Source: Gentiana macrophylla (Eukaryota > Streptophyta > Magnoliopsida > Gentianales > Gentianaceae). Taken from it: a stretch of DNA of 64,000 nucleotides. The position numbers and the translations under genes are program-made. The stretch spans positions 7,340,463 to 7,404,462 of the forward strand of contig CM047805.1 in the NCBI GenBank assembly GCA_026214975.1. Reading direction: 5' to 3'. Shown in pieces: positions 34,676-45,150 of this stretch. The notes under the pieces are model-generated. The model worked only from the letters and a program-made list of their open reading frames with translations, made no database searches and was not told the origin of the DNA. Positions within the stretch are counted from its first letter, which is position 1. Every line of letters begins with the position of its first letter.

Positions 34676-35394
34676 ATCATCATCATCAGATTCAGATGAT
34701 GATCATCCTATACATCCAGGAGAATCCAGTGGTATTGCAAAAGATAGATCTACTGTAGAGACTAGACAAGGAACTATTGAGAAAACTGTAGAGCAACCTG
34801 ATGAGGATGGCAAGTCTGTTGAGGGCCAACAGACTGATAATCTAGATCAAGAGCTGTTTGTTAAATTTACTGAAGATTTAGAAGAACAATTAACAGCAGC
34901 AACACTTCTTGAAGATACAATGTCATAGGCCACTGCTGAAGTTGTGATGGTTGAGTTGACAAAAGTCATTTCTGAGGAATCAATTCAATATCAAGATAGT
35001 ATTGACACTAAAGAAACCTTGGCTCAAGCTGCTGAAGTACTTAAGGAGATTGCTGAGGTACATGGTGTGTTAGAGGAAAACAGGGTTGTTTTTCCTAACA
35101 ATGTTGAAGATGTGGAGGTTCAGTCTGCTGAGGTACAGACATCAACTAAACACAGGTCAGAACTGGAGGTCCAAAGTACTGAGGATCAGACAGTACTAGG
35201 ACAAAGGTTGGACTTATTGTTGGGATTAGAGGAATCCCCTATATCTTGTGTAGAGGCTGCTAAGGAAAGGGCTACTGATGGCAAAATTGGGCAACAAATT
35301 GCTGATGAACAACATAAGGAGCAACTTTTTTTTTGAAAGAAGGGGAGCAACTTGTTGACTATGATTTTAGTGATGAAGAATTTCAGGTACCTGA
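34676..35394 (+). pseudogene. RE2 ORF3, part 2 (acidic region)
   Basis: It resumes after sLTR6 as SSSDSDDDHPIHPGESSG-like sequence, matching SSSSSDSRGDFPSGPGES in RE11. The open stretch 34944-35336 is Glu-rich (MMVELTKVISEESIQYQ; RE11 has a similar EESIEYQD). A stop near 34926 and a frameshift after a run of T at 35326-35334. It is cut by sLTR7 at 35395. Confidence 0.6.
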
Positions 35395-35518
35395 TGTCTC
35401 GGATTTTATGCAATGAAAAATAACAAGTAATAAAATAAATCCGGTTTACCCCAAGTGCAGGGATCGTAGTATAGCGATTAAAACCGAGTCGAATCACAGG
35501 GAATCGAGGTTGTTTATC

Positions 35519-37198
35519 TGGTTAGGTGTAGTGCCCGAAAGACAATTTGTGTAATTGTTTTTATGACAGAATTTATCTCACCTTATTACTTGCTTTGTGC
35601 TTGTAAATAATACATCGCCGCAAACCCTAAGTATATCAATATGTAACCGCTTAACTCGGTGTATGGCATGCACGTGAGGATTGAGTTAGTGGTGATATAC
35701 TTAAATGATAGTCCGTGGTGAACTTAATCGAGTTTAGGGTCTCTTGATTAAAACACCAATAATGTGCCCGAAACACCTTAGGGTGTGATAGTCTTATCCG
35801 GATCGCGGGAGAGGGTACTATGTGGGGCATTTATATATGATGGCATTCATATAGGATTGGACCGATTTAATCTGAATTTCTCGGTATAATTCCGTAATCG
35901 AGGAATCTTATTAAATCATTAGATGATCATATATGGATCAACCTTAATCCTGAGGTGATCACGGGATCTTTGCTTGTCCCGGGTAGTGTTTGATGTGTTA
36001 GTTACGGTTCACTTTAATATGTGTTCCAAGCCACTTCTCATTGGCACTATCTCCGGATGAGTGAGTAGTTACGATTTTCACGCAGACATGGAATCCATTC
36101 CTTCTGCGGGAAGTAGAGAGACAATCCCTTATTTGTTAGCCCTAAGAAAGTGATCGATCCGGGAGTTCACATTTGACTAATTAGCTACTAGTCGGATATG
36201 TGTACTAATTGATCATCGTGGGGTGATGGTAAATAAGGATAAGATATTCTCGAGTCGGGTTCACGGAGACTTCCCACCGAGAATGGACAATCTATGGAGG
36301 GTTAATCCGTATGTAGTGATTATATCAATGGACGCTTATTCACTCTATGGGTTGAGTATAAGTATACATCTATAATCGGTAGAGTTCGATTTGGGTTTAT
36401 GGTGGCGTAATCCCGGAATTAATAATTAATGTACTTATTCTGTTCAACGAATAATTAATTATTGGAGCTACTGGTTATAGGTCCATGGTCCCCGATGTGG
36501 CTTCTGTAATTCGGACTAGTAATCTTGTTACTTGGACCTCAGTAATAATTAATTGGCTGGGCTAATTAATTGATATGCATAGATATTATTTAGTTGGGCT
36601 AAATAATATAATACACATAAAAGATATTTTATGTGGGCTTTTAAACCCTAGTGGTGGCGCCTCATACTTCATTAAATGCAAGATTTGATTTTCTTGTGTG
36701 ATTAATGATTAATAAAAGATGATTTATTTGTAATTGATTGATTGATTAATCACAATCTTTTATAAATGGAATTATCCTTTATTGTGATTTCTTTTTAATT
36801 ATTTATTTAATTAATTAGAAACTTGGAGGCCAAGGATTTACTCTCCTATATAAAGAGAGTTCTTCCAAGATATATGTGCATGGAAAATTTCGCCCCACTC
36901 ATTAAAAAAGAGAGAGAAAAAATTTGTTTCTCTTGTCTAGGGTTTTAGAGGAAGAAAAACTTGGAGTTTTTCTTAGTGTTGCATATCGAGGAGGTTTGTG
37001 TATCAAGAAGGGTGTCCACCAACCGCCGTTTGGAGAACACATCGGAAGATCAAGGCGACTCTTCCCGTTATTGGTAACATAATCTTAAACCCCCTTGTAG
37101 TACTTAAGTCCTTTAATTATGTATTTTGATATATAAATCGTGATCCATCCGCTGCGCATAGATCTAACTCGTTTAGATCTAAGAACATGCATCCTTCA
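35519..37198 (+). repeat. sLTR8: solo LTR of the RE5 family, nested in sLTR7
   Basis: TGGTTAGGTGTAGTGCC...GCATCCTTCA matches both RE5 LTRs, in the opposite orientation. A perfect TSD TTATC (35514-35518, 37199-37203) flanks it. TATATAAAG at 36847-36855 is the likely promoter TATA box. As a third copy it helps decide which RE5 LTR bases are original. Confidence 0.9.
36847..36855 (+). promoter_or_regulatory. TATA box in sLTR8
   Basis: CCTATATAAAGAGAG, conserved in the right LTR of RE5 (minus strand, about 28022-28032). Confidence 0.55.
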
Positions 37199-38060
37199 TT
37201 ATCTAGTTTATTGATTCTTCTAAAAATTCGTTACGACTAAAATAACACAAAACAGAACTAAAAATGAAAACAATAAACTGGACAGAGGGTTGTCAATCCA
37301 AAGCCAGGAAAGATAATTGCGAACGAAAATAACTCTAATCTATAAACTAAAAATAGAATAAACTTCAAAGATCACAATGAAGAACAAGCCACAAGATAAT
37401 TTCAATTAATTCTAACGTAGAACAAGCAATGATCCACCTATCTCGCAACTCTCCATTTCTACCCTAGATCGTTTAGTGAAGATTTAATAAAGATGTGGTT
37501 CACCTATCAAAGGTATGAATTCCTACTCTCGTAGATAATTCGCCTATTAATCTCTCATCTCTCGACCTTAAAGATTAACTCTTCCATAACAAAGGTGTAA
37601 GATTTCTCAATCTAGCAACCTAGAAATTTAACCTAGCAACTCTCGTTATGTTTAGGTTAAAAATCTAATCTTTACTACGGTGATCTAGGTCTAACAACGA
37701 TTTTCATCAAACGTTAAACATCACAAAGCAACCATCTCTCGATATAAATTGCATAACAAATAAACACATAATAAAGAAACAAACTTTAATTAAAACTCAC
37801 AAAACATCCAAGAATCGAAATCAAGTTGTTGCAGAGATTGGCTTCACACGCTCGTTCAAATCGCATAGCCTTTATTCATCGTTTATATGCAAATACTATA
37901 AGTAAAAAGAAGATAAAAAGATGTTTATGATGGTGGGAAAACGCAGCTAGGGTGCCCCCAAGGGGCCTGGGGCGGCCAGGGATCGAATTGTGTTGTCTAG
38001 GGTTCAGAAAAACGCGACTATATATAGGTTTTGAAGTCGGTTTAGGCTGAGGCGGTGCTT

Positions 38061-38277
38061 GGACGCCCGTCCAAGGATTCTGGACGCCAGTCCAGCTGCT
38101 TTGAAATCTTCGAGTCGGGCCGAGTCTTCTCAAACGCCCGTCCTATGCAATTACGAGCACGCCGTCCACGAAAATCTGAACATCCACGAATCCAAAGGCT
38201 CCTCCTGGACGCCAGTCCACTCCTTCTGAACGCCAGTCCACTGGACGGGACCTCAAACGTGCGTCCAGACTTGTAAA
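38061..38277. repeat. Cluster of GGACGCC-GTCC palindromic motifs in sLTR7
   Basis: GGACGCCCGTCC (38061) and GGACGCCAGTCC (38082, 38207), with variants GAACGCCAGTCC (38229) and CGTGCGTCC (about 38268), repeat within 220 bases. Each is a short inverted repeat. Confidence 0.7.
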
Positions 38278-38585
38278 GCTTCATTCTACCTTCGACTTGC
38301 ATCTCCTTCATTCCATTTAATCTTCAATCAAACATCTTTTCAGCTCATTCCTTGCCATGCAAACTGTACCTACAAGATAATAGAAACGTGCAAAAATGTA
38401 AAACCATATATAGATAGAAAATACCAATAAAACCATGTAATTAGCTCGATTTTGCATTTAAACCAATTTCATATGCATTCTCTCAATAAATCCTTTAAAC
38501 GCTTACTTTTCTATAAAAAGTAATAAAACACGATGGAAATTGCTACGAAATAAAGTCATATAAACCGTAAAAATCACCGTTAACA

Positions 38586-39822
38586 CCTGAAGAAGAAGTA
38601 AAAGAGCCTCAACAAGCACAAGAACCTATAGTTGAGGTGGCACATGTCTTGAATGTAGTTGAAGAAGGTCCTGAACCCCATGTATGGGATAGGACAAGAG
38701 CAATTGTTGTAAGGGTACCAAGGGCAGATGATAATGCTGAAGAACCTGCTGAGACCTTTGTTGGTGGTATGGCTGGTATGGTTGCTGCAATACTAGTACA
38801 CATTTTGGAAGAGTTAAGAGCTGTAAGAGATGATATTACACAACTAAGAACTCAGTTGACAAGGAGTGAACAAAGATTTGAAGACTTAGTGAATTTAGTA
38901 GAAAATAAAGGAAGGACTACTGAGACAGTGGCATCCAATGTCACTCATCTACAATTTACCAATAATGATTTGCTGAGACAAGTTGCCTATGTCAAGCAGG
39001 ATGCTACAAAAAGAGAAAAAAACCATGGTTGAGCAGATTGCATCTTTACATAAAAAGGTTGACAAGTTGGCTGAAAAACCTAACACTGCTGAGGCATCTC
39101 ACCCTGCTGCACTTGATCCTAAACTTACTGAGAGGATCAACCTACTGGAGCAAACTATGGAAGCCAGGATTACTGCAGTTGACACAAGAATTGAAATTAT
39201 AGAAGGACAACTGAACAATCTGGTAAACACGCAGGAGAATGTTCTGGGACTACTGAACCATTTTATTGATGATGTCAATAAGGGGGAAGAAGGACGGACA
39301 GTAGAAGCAAAAGAAGCAGCAAGGATCCATAATAAAAAGAGATTTGAAGCTAAAATCAATGAATTCAGAGCACCTGCACCTAGAAGAGTACATTTGACAG
39401 ATGACCTGCTGAAAGAATTCAAAACTGCTTACTATGCAAGGAGAAGACCCTACCAGGACATGACTTTTCAGGAAGGCCTAAATTTCTTACTTGCATTAAA
39501 ATTGTGGGAGACAAGGATTAAATCTTTAAAAATGACTAGAAGAAGTCAAACTAGAAGAGGAGGTCATGCTCGAAGATCTGGAGGAAGACAACCAACATCT
39601 GCTGATCAAAAAGCAAAATAATGTGTAGAAGAATTCAAAGTATGCTACATGGTCGGAGGATTTAATTTGCATGGTGTCCAGTTAACTCTAGCTGAAGCCT
39701 GGAAGTGGTGGAAAATGGTGCATACTTGGATTGATTTCTCAAGAATTGAAAACCAGTGGATGGTGGATATGCAAAGAGAAATCAGAGGATACTTTCAGAA
39801 AAGAGAACAAGACAGAAACTAG
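38586..39822 (+). pseudogene. RE2 ORF3, part 3 (coiled coil and C-terminus)
   Basis: It resumes as PEEEVKEPQQAQEP and VVEEGPEPHVWDRTRAIVV (RE11: MVEEGPPPTGRDMSKAMVI). A long coiled coil follows (VRDDITQLRTQLTRSEQRFEDL) and then VDTRIEIIEGQLNNLV and DDVNKGEEG, also in RE11 and partly in RE3 (DDVNKGE). A +1 shift near 39010 and a stop near 39619 break it. The last block, WKWWKMVHTWIDFSRIENQW, ends at TAG 39820. The coiled coil suggests self-association; the role is unknown. Confidence 0.65.
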
Positions 39823-39977
39823 ATCAGCAAACTTATTCCTATTTATCTTTATACAGGTACTAGTTGTAATAATGTTTGAACATCAATGATATATAAATGA
39901 AGTTTGTTCTATTTTGTTCTTATCTTTTTGCTTTGCTGTAAGGGGGGTATTGGCATCATCACTAAAAAGGGGGAAAT
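39823..39977 (+). other. RE2 3' untranslated stretch and polypurine tract
   Basis: A T-rich stretch, then ACTAAAAAGGGGGAAAT abutting the 3' LTR at 39978. The polypurine tract is 39964-39976. Confidence 0.8.
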
Positions 39978-41682
39978 TGTTGGACATATTTTAGTTTTAA
40001 TGATGAGTGTCAGACTAGCTGTTATAGAGCAAAGGCAAAAAGATGTCTTTATTAAATGTATAGATTTACTAGATTTTGATTTTTGTATAGGTTTGATCAA
40101 ACAAGCACTGTAAAGAGGTTAGCTGACTTGTTCAGCAGACCTATCCAGGTCAGTAGGGTGTCTAGGTCAGTAGAGTGTCTAGGAACCTGCTAATGGTTGA
40201 AGGCTGAGGGTTCAAACTCAGTTATTGAAGGCTAAGGGATTAAACTTAGTATTTAAAGTCAAAGACATGGGATTAGAATTTAGGGAGGTCTGTGATGACC
40301 TAAACTGATCGCATATACCTTGTGTTGAAGGCCTGAGTTCCATTAAATTGGAACTTGGTTATGGTTAAAATGGTGTACGCTAACTTCATAATAAAATTTT
40401 AGATGAGAAGCATTCAGCTGATGTGTATATAAAATGCAGCAGACAACAAGTCAGTTGACAGATATGGACATCAGCAGACTTACACAACAGATGTCTGCTG
40501 AATGGAAAATTCGAATTAATCCAAGTTTATTTTTGGAAGATTAAATGGATAAGGATGAATTACAAGCATTGGATTAATCAGAAAATCAATGGTCAAGATT
40601 AAAAAGACGTTGGAAAAGTCAGAGCAATATCCAATGGAAATAAGTCAAACGGTTGACAGACTAGACTGTCAAAAAGCAACACTGACAGTGTCAGTACGAT
40701 GCAGCAGAGGTAAAAGTCATTCAAGACAAAGACAAATCTGAAATGGCTATATTTGAAATTCAAACACGAGTCACAGGATTCACACCTATAAATAGGGGAC
40801 TCCTGATCTCAGATTAAAGATGATGAGAAATAGATGAATAAGTGATAAACAAGAAAGAAAATAACGCAAGAAATTTATCAAGTGCAATCTTACCCTGTTG
40901 AGCATCACTGAGCTATAAACTTACTGATCCAGAATTTTCTTCAAAGTTTTCCTTCTATCAAGTTACATCCAGTATACACACTTGAAGACTACAAGCTACT
41001 GATCATTTCATCCTGATCAAAAGCTGCTGAAAAAGCTGAATCACTTTCTTGATTCAACCCTTCTTTTTCAAGAAGCTTGCTGAAGACAGAGAAGCACTTT
41101 TGAAGAGTCCAGAACTGTTGTTTTTTGTGGAGCTGGTGAAGAGGCAATCCTATCCTTCAAGGACTAGTGGAATACTTTGAAGTAGCAATCCTACCTATTT
41201 CTTGTGTTCAATTTGTGAAACCATAGTCATTGGTGAAGGTCAAATATTTTAGGGATTTTTGTAACAGCACCCTCAAGAATCTCTAATGAATTTCCTCCAA
41301 CATCACAGGAGATGAGTGGAATGACTGGATTACACCACCTGGAACCACTATAAATCTTGCCTACTTTACTTTACTGCATTTATATTCTGCAATTTACTTT
41401 ATCAGCATACTCATCACATCAACCTACTGAACTAGCAACTGAATCACACTACTTGCACTACTGAGTATCCAATACTTAGTATCATCATAGAAACAACAAG
41501 TAACAATGCTTAATTTAATATATTCCGCTACAACCAATTCAATAGCTCTAATAGTCTGCAGACTATTTAGAGGTCAGCAGACTATTGACCCTGCTGAGTT
41601 TGTAAAATGCCAAAAAGTTTTGAAGTGTTAAGTTTATTCACCCCCCTCTAAACTTAACCAAAGCCTTTTCAAGGGACCAACA
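39978..41682 (+). repeat. RE2 3' LTR
   Basis: This is an uninterrupted 1.7-kb LTR from TGTTGGACATATTT to GGGACCAACA, with TATAAATAG at 40787-40795. It is the intact reference for the split 5' LTR. Its U5 end (TTTATTCACCCCCCTCTAAACTT) is shared with the LTRs of RE3, RE9 and RE11. Confidence 0.9.
40787..40795 (+). promoter_or_regulatory. TATA box in RE2 3' LTR
   Basis: TATAAATAG is followed by GGGACTCC; same position as in the 5' LTR. Confidence 0.6.
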
Positions 41683-41687
41683 CTGAT
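41683..41687. repeat. RE2 target-site duplication, right (CTGAT)
   Basis: Perfect partner of 253-257. It establishes that the two distant LTRs belong to one insertion event. Confidence 0.9.
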
Positions 41688-41990
41688 CCTTAACCAAACA
41701 TATTGCACTCAAACTGTATCAATATATCTCAGCTTGATCGTGATGTAGCCCTAAATCACTGACTAGTCCCTTCAACTAAATGCCTTTCTTGGCTACTTCA
41801 GTAAGAGCCATGTATTCTGCCTCATTAGTTTATAAAGCTATTGTTGCCTACATAGTTGCCTTCCAGCTGACCACTGAATTCCCTAATAGGAAAACATAAC
41901 CAGTTATTGATTTTCTACTGTCCACATCACATGCATAATCAGCATCACAGTACCATGTGACCAGACCGTGAGTATTACTTCCATAAATGA
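41688..41990 (-). pseudogene. RE1: copia RNase H, N-terminal part (relic)
   Basis: Minus-strand translation gives TWYCDADYACDVDSRKS, then VSWKA and NEAEYMAL, the classic copia RNase H blocks with the acidic residues of the active site (D in CDADYA, E in AEYMAL). Internal stops show it is dead. It continues into the 1-257 segment once RE2 is removed, and upstream into the RE1 reverse transcriptase. Confidence 0.85.
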
Positions 41991-43050
41991 GACCAACATC
42001 GATCATTACCTCTCGGTACTGAACATTCTTTTCACAGCTTTCCTGTGTTCCTTTCCAGGTTGATCTGTAAACATGCTAGCAAAACAGACTGCCTGAGCTA
42101 GATCAGGCCTAGTGCAAACCATGACATACATCAGACTCTCAATTGCACTGGAATATGGAACTTTTGAGATATATTCCTTCTCATCTGCTGACTGTGAAGC
42201 ATAAACAGATAAATGAGCATTGGATGCCATATGAGTGTCTATTGGTTTTGCAGCAGACATTCCAAACCTGGCCAAAATCTTCTCTATACATAACCATGCT
42301 GAGACTAGAACTTCTTCTGACTCCCCTCTCTCTAGATCTCCATCCCCAAAATCTTCTTGGATGCACCCAAATATTTTATTTCAGATTCAGCACTGAGAAG
42401 ATCCTTCAGACTCTGAATATCAGACTTTTTTTCAGCAGCTATCAACATGTCATCTACATACATGACAAGATAGTTATGTGATCCATATCTCTGTTGACTG
42501 TGAAACACACAACATCCATATGGACTTCTATTATAACCCAACTAGATCATGTAACTGTCAAACTTGTTATACCAATGCCTTGGAGCTTGCTTTAGTCCAT
42601 ACAAGGACTTCTACAACTTACAAACATATCCTTCCTTACTAGGAACTTGGAACCCCTCTAGATGAGTCATGTATATCTTCTTACATACCTCACCATGTGG
42701 AAATGTTGTCTTCACATATAACTACTCAAGTTCAAGATCCTGATGTGCCACCATTGCTAGTAACACCCTGATGAAAGTATGTCTAACTACTGGTCAAAAA
42801 ATATCATCAAAATCCACCACTTCCTTCTGACTTAATTCTCTTACGACAAAATGTGCCTTATACTTAACTCCTTCTGCCTTAGTCATTCCTTTGTTTTTCT
42901 TGATGACCCATTTGCAAGTAACAACCCTCCTGCCCTATGGCTGTTTGACTAGATCCCAAGTCCGATTCTTTAGTAATGACTCCATCCCATATCCCACAGC
43001 AGCCAATCATTGAGATGACTCATAACATGTCACAACTTCCCTATAAGTAT
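41991..43050 (-). pseudogene. RE1: copia reverse transcriptase (relic)
   Basis: Minus-strand reading shows a copia reverse transcriptase in pieces. The best parts are LVMYVDDMLIA (the YVDD catalytic box) near 42440-42480, [12 protein letters not shown] near 42590, and the thumb/connection block CTRPDLAQAV near 42100. Frameshifts and stops occur throughout, more than in RE2 or RE9, as expected of the oldest element. The YLVMYVDDMLIA form is typical of Tnt1-like (Tork) copia rather than the [10 protein letters not shown] form of RE2, RE9 and RE11. Confidence 0.85.
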
Positions 43051-43550
43051 ATGGTTCAAACCATCCACTTCCTCTGCAACTTAATGTGAATATCCAAGCA
43101 TTTCATCAAACCCATACCTCCTGGGAGGTCTCCCAACATTATTCCTTCTAGCTCTGCTGACAGATACACTCTGCTGGCCAATGTATCCTGCTTGATGCTC
43201 AGCTGACCCCCGTTCAGCCGAATGGATTGGACCAGACTCAGGTAGATGCCAATTACTAGACCAGATGAGTGCTGATTATCAGCTGAGTGTTGCATCTTTA
43301 TTGAATCCACCTGAAGCTCCTCCTCTCTGTCAACTCTCTCAGATTTAGTACCAGTTTCAGGTTCAACAGACCTCAAAATCGATGAGTTGAGTATAAAATT
43401 TTCATTGAAAACAACATATTTGCTGAGAATAACCCTATTCTCTGCTGATGACTGAATTCTATAGCCCTTCACCCCATCTTTATGCCCTACAAACACTCAA
43501 TTCTTGGCCCCTGGCTCCATCTCTCCTTCACTAACTTGATAGTAAACAGT
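43051..43550 (-). pseudogene. RE1: copia integrase C-terminus and linker (relic)
   Basis: Minus-strand reading contains FVGHKDGVKGYR and VILSKYVVFNE, the conserved block after the integrase core of Tnt1-like copia elements (FLGYK.GVKGY...V..S.DV.F.E). An acidic linker toward RT follows. The 146-residue open stretch from 43496 to 43056 is the longest intact part of RE1. The relic is cut at 43551 by RE9; the rest of RE1 (integrase core, gag, LTR) must lie beyond RE9, outside the window. Confidence 0.8.
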
Positions 43551-44944
43551 TGTTAGGAACATTTTATTATGTTTTGATGATGGCCATACTAGCTGTTATA
43601 GCAAGCCTGAAATAAGTTAGAATTCTCTGTATAAGTCCTTACTTAGAGTCTGACATGTTGTATAAGTTGAGTCAGACAAGTATTGAACTAGTTGGTAGGA
43701 CGGCTAAGTAAGAACATATATTTGATGGAGTGAAGCTAGTCAAGTACCAGCAGAGCAGCATGAAGACATTATGGTCTGATTTATAACCAAGGAAGTCTGT
43801 GATGACCTTGGATAAGTCTAATTTACATTTCAAGTGATAATACTTAATGCTTAAATATGGTGTACAATGATCTCAAACAAATCAATGATTAGTGAAGTAC
43901 AAAGATTCTCCTGAACCTAAAAGAATGAAGGAAACATAGAATCGGCAAAGTGAACTGACTATCGGCTAAGTGAAGACAAAGCAGTGAAGGAAGATCTAAA
44001 CGGCAAAGTCAGACAGTCACTTAACTGTTCAGTGAACGACCAAGTAACCTTACATGATCAGATTTTGTAGTTAAAGAAGATGCAGAGGATCAAGCATTAA
44101 ATGCACAATCAATAGAGGATTAATCAAGGAAGGATTTTCTGATAAACGTTTGAAGAAAAATCCGATCACTGAAATCAAGGAGAATATAATTAAGGGGGAA
44201 TCAAGAATAAAATCAAGGATTATTCCCCTCATTAATATAGCCAATGGACGGATTCAAATCAAGGATTATCAAGGCTATAAATAGAAGGCATTGGCAAACA
44301 AGAAAAAGAGAGAGAATGATTGAATCTGAGCAAAAACTCTGTCAAAGTGCAAAGCCTTCTATTTGTGCTGAAAAAGAAACATCTAGTGATCAACTCAAAA
44401 TTGAGAAATACAGTTCAACATCAAGCATTGAGTTTGATCAACAAGAATTTTGAATCCAATTCACTTCAATCAAGCAACTGAATCAGAGCCATCTTAGAAG
44501 GAGTTGTGTTTGTGATAGCCACTGAAGGAGTTGTTCCCAAGGAGCAGTGAAATTGACTGAGTCACAGAAGCTTCTAAAGTTAGGGAGTGATAGTCTTGAA
44601 AGATTGTGAAACTTGTGTAGCCAAGGAGAATCAGAATATTATCTGTGAAAACAATAGTGAATTCCTCCAATCATCACAGGAGAAGAGTGGATTAAGGGAT
44701 TACACCACCCTGAACCACTATAAACCTTTGTGTCAATTTACATTCAGCAATTTACCTTACTGCACTTATTTGATTGCTTATATTATATCATATATCTGTG
44801 ATTGCATAATCTACTTTGAAACAACATTTTAAGAAGGGGCTTATCCGTTGCCCAAAAGCTTTTAAATATAAGAAAAGTTTTTGAAACTCCACTATAGTCA
44901 TTCACCCCCTCTGACTATAGTTTTACCCTTCTCTGGGACCAACA
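43551..44944 (+). repeat. RE9 5' LTR
   Basis: TGTTAGGAACATTTTATTATG to CTGGGACCAACA, 1.39 kb. TATAAATAG is at 44276-44284. It matches solo sLTR6 in reverse. The 69-codon ORF near 44244 and 81-codon ORF near 44587 lie within LTR sequence. Confidence 0.9.
44276..44284 (+). promoter_or_regulatory. TATA box in RE9 5' LTR
   Basis: GGCTATAAATAGAAGG; also present, as TATTTATA on the opposite strand, in sLTR6 near 33939. Confidence 0.6.
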
Positions 44945-44946
44945 AT

Positions 44947-44958
44947 TGGTATCGGAGC
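44947..44958 (+). other. RE9 primer binding site (tRNA-iMet)
   Basis: TGGTATCGGAGC, one mismatch from TGGTATCAGAGC; the mismatch is CAG to CGG. Confidence 0.8.
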
Positions 44959-45041
44959 AAAGTTCCTAGTATCAAAACTGTTCGAGATCTAATTTACAGT
45001 AACAAGGAGATCACATATTTTCAAAGAAGTTTTCAAATATG

Positions 45042-45046
<5 letters not shown>

Positions 45047-45137
<91 letters not shown>
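45047..45137. repeat. (TA)n microsatellite before RE9 gag
   Basis: About 45 TA units in the leader, 13 bases before the likely gag ATG (45151). Apparent poly-IY ORFs on both strands are artefacts. Confidence 0.95.
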
Positions 45138-45139
<2 letters not shown>

Positions 45140-45150
45140 TAATTGTATTT

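Larger units (their letters stand above)
35395..38585 (-). repeat. sLTR7: solo LTR, Ty3/gypsy-like, in RE2 ORF3
   Basis: Ends are TGTCTCGG and GTTAACA on the plus strand, with a perfect TSD CCTGA (35390-35394, 38586-38590). Excluding nested sLTR8 it is about 1.5 kb, with no primer site, purine tract or ORF of a retroelement. On the minus strand its end reads CCTGTGATTCGACTCGG...GCTATACTACGATCCCTGCACTTGG, like the U5 of RE4 and Athila/Tat-type gypsy LTRs. A small complete non-autonomous element is the alternative. Confidence 0.65.
258..41682 (+). mobile_element. RE2: Ty1/copia (Sirevirus-like) element with ORF3, complete but disrupted
   Basis: The element is bounded by TGTTGG (258) and CCAACA (41682) and flanked by a perfect 5-bp duplication CTGAT (253-257 and 41683-41687). 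It holds a 5' LTR, tRNA-iMet primer site, gag, protease, integrase, reverse transcriptase, RNase H, ORF3, polypurine tract and 3' LTR. It is stretched to 41 kb by RE3, RE5, sLTR6 and sLTR7, all with their own ends. Without them it would be roughly 13-14 kb. Every coding part has stops or frameshifts, so it is not autonomous now. Confidence 0.9.

Noticed and set aside
31387..39822. ORF3 as a classical envelope gene
   Set aside because: Position fits, but no signal peptide, membrane helix or cleavage site is visible in any of three copies; left as unknown.
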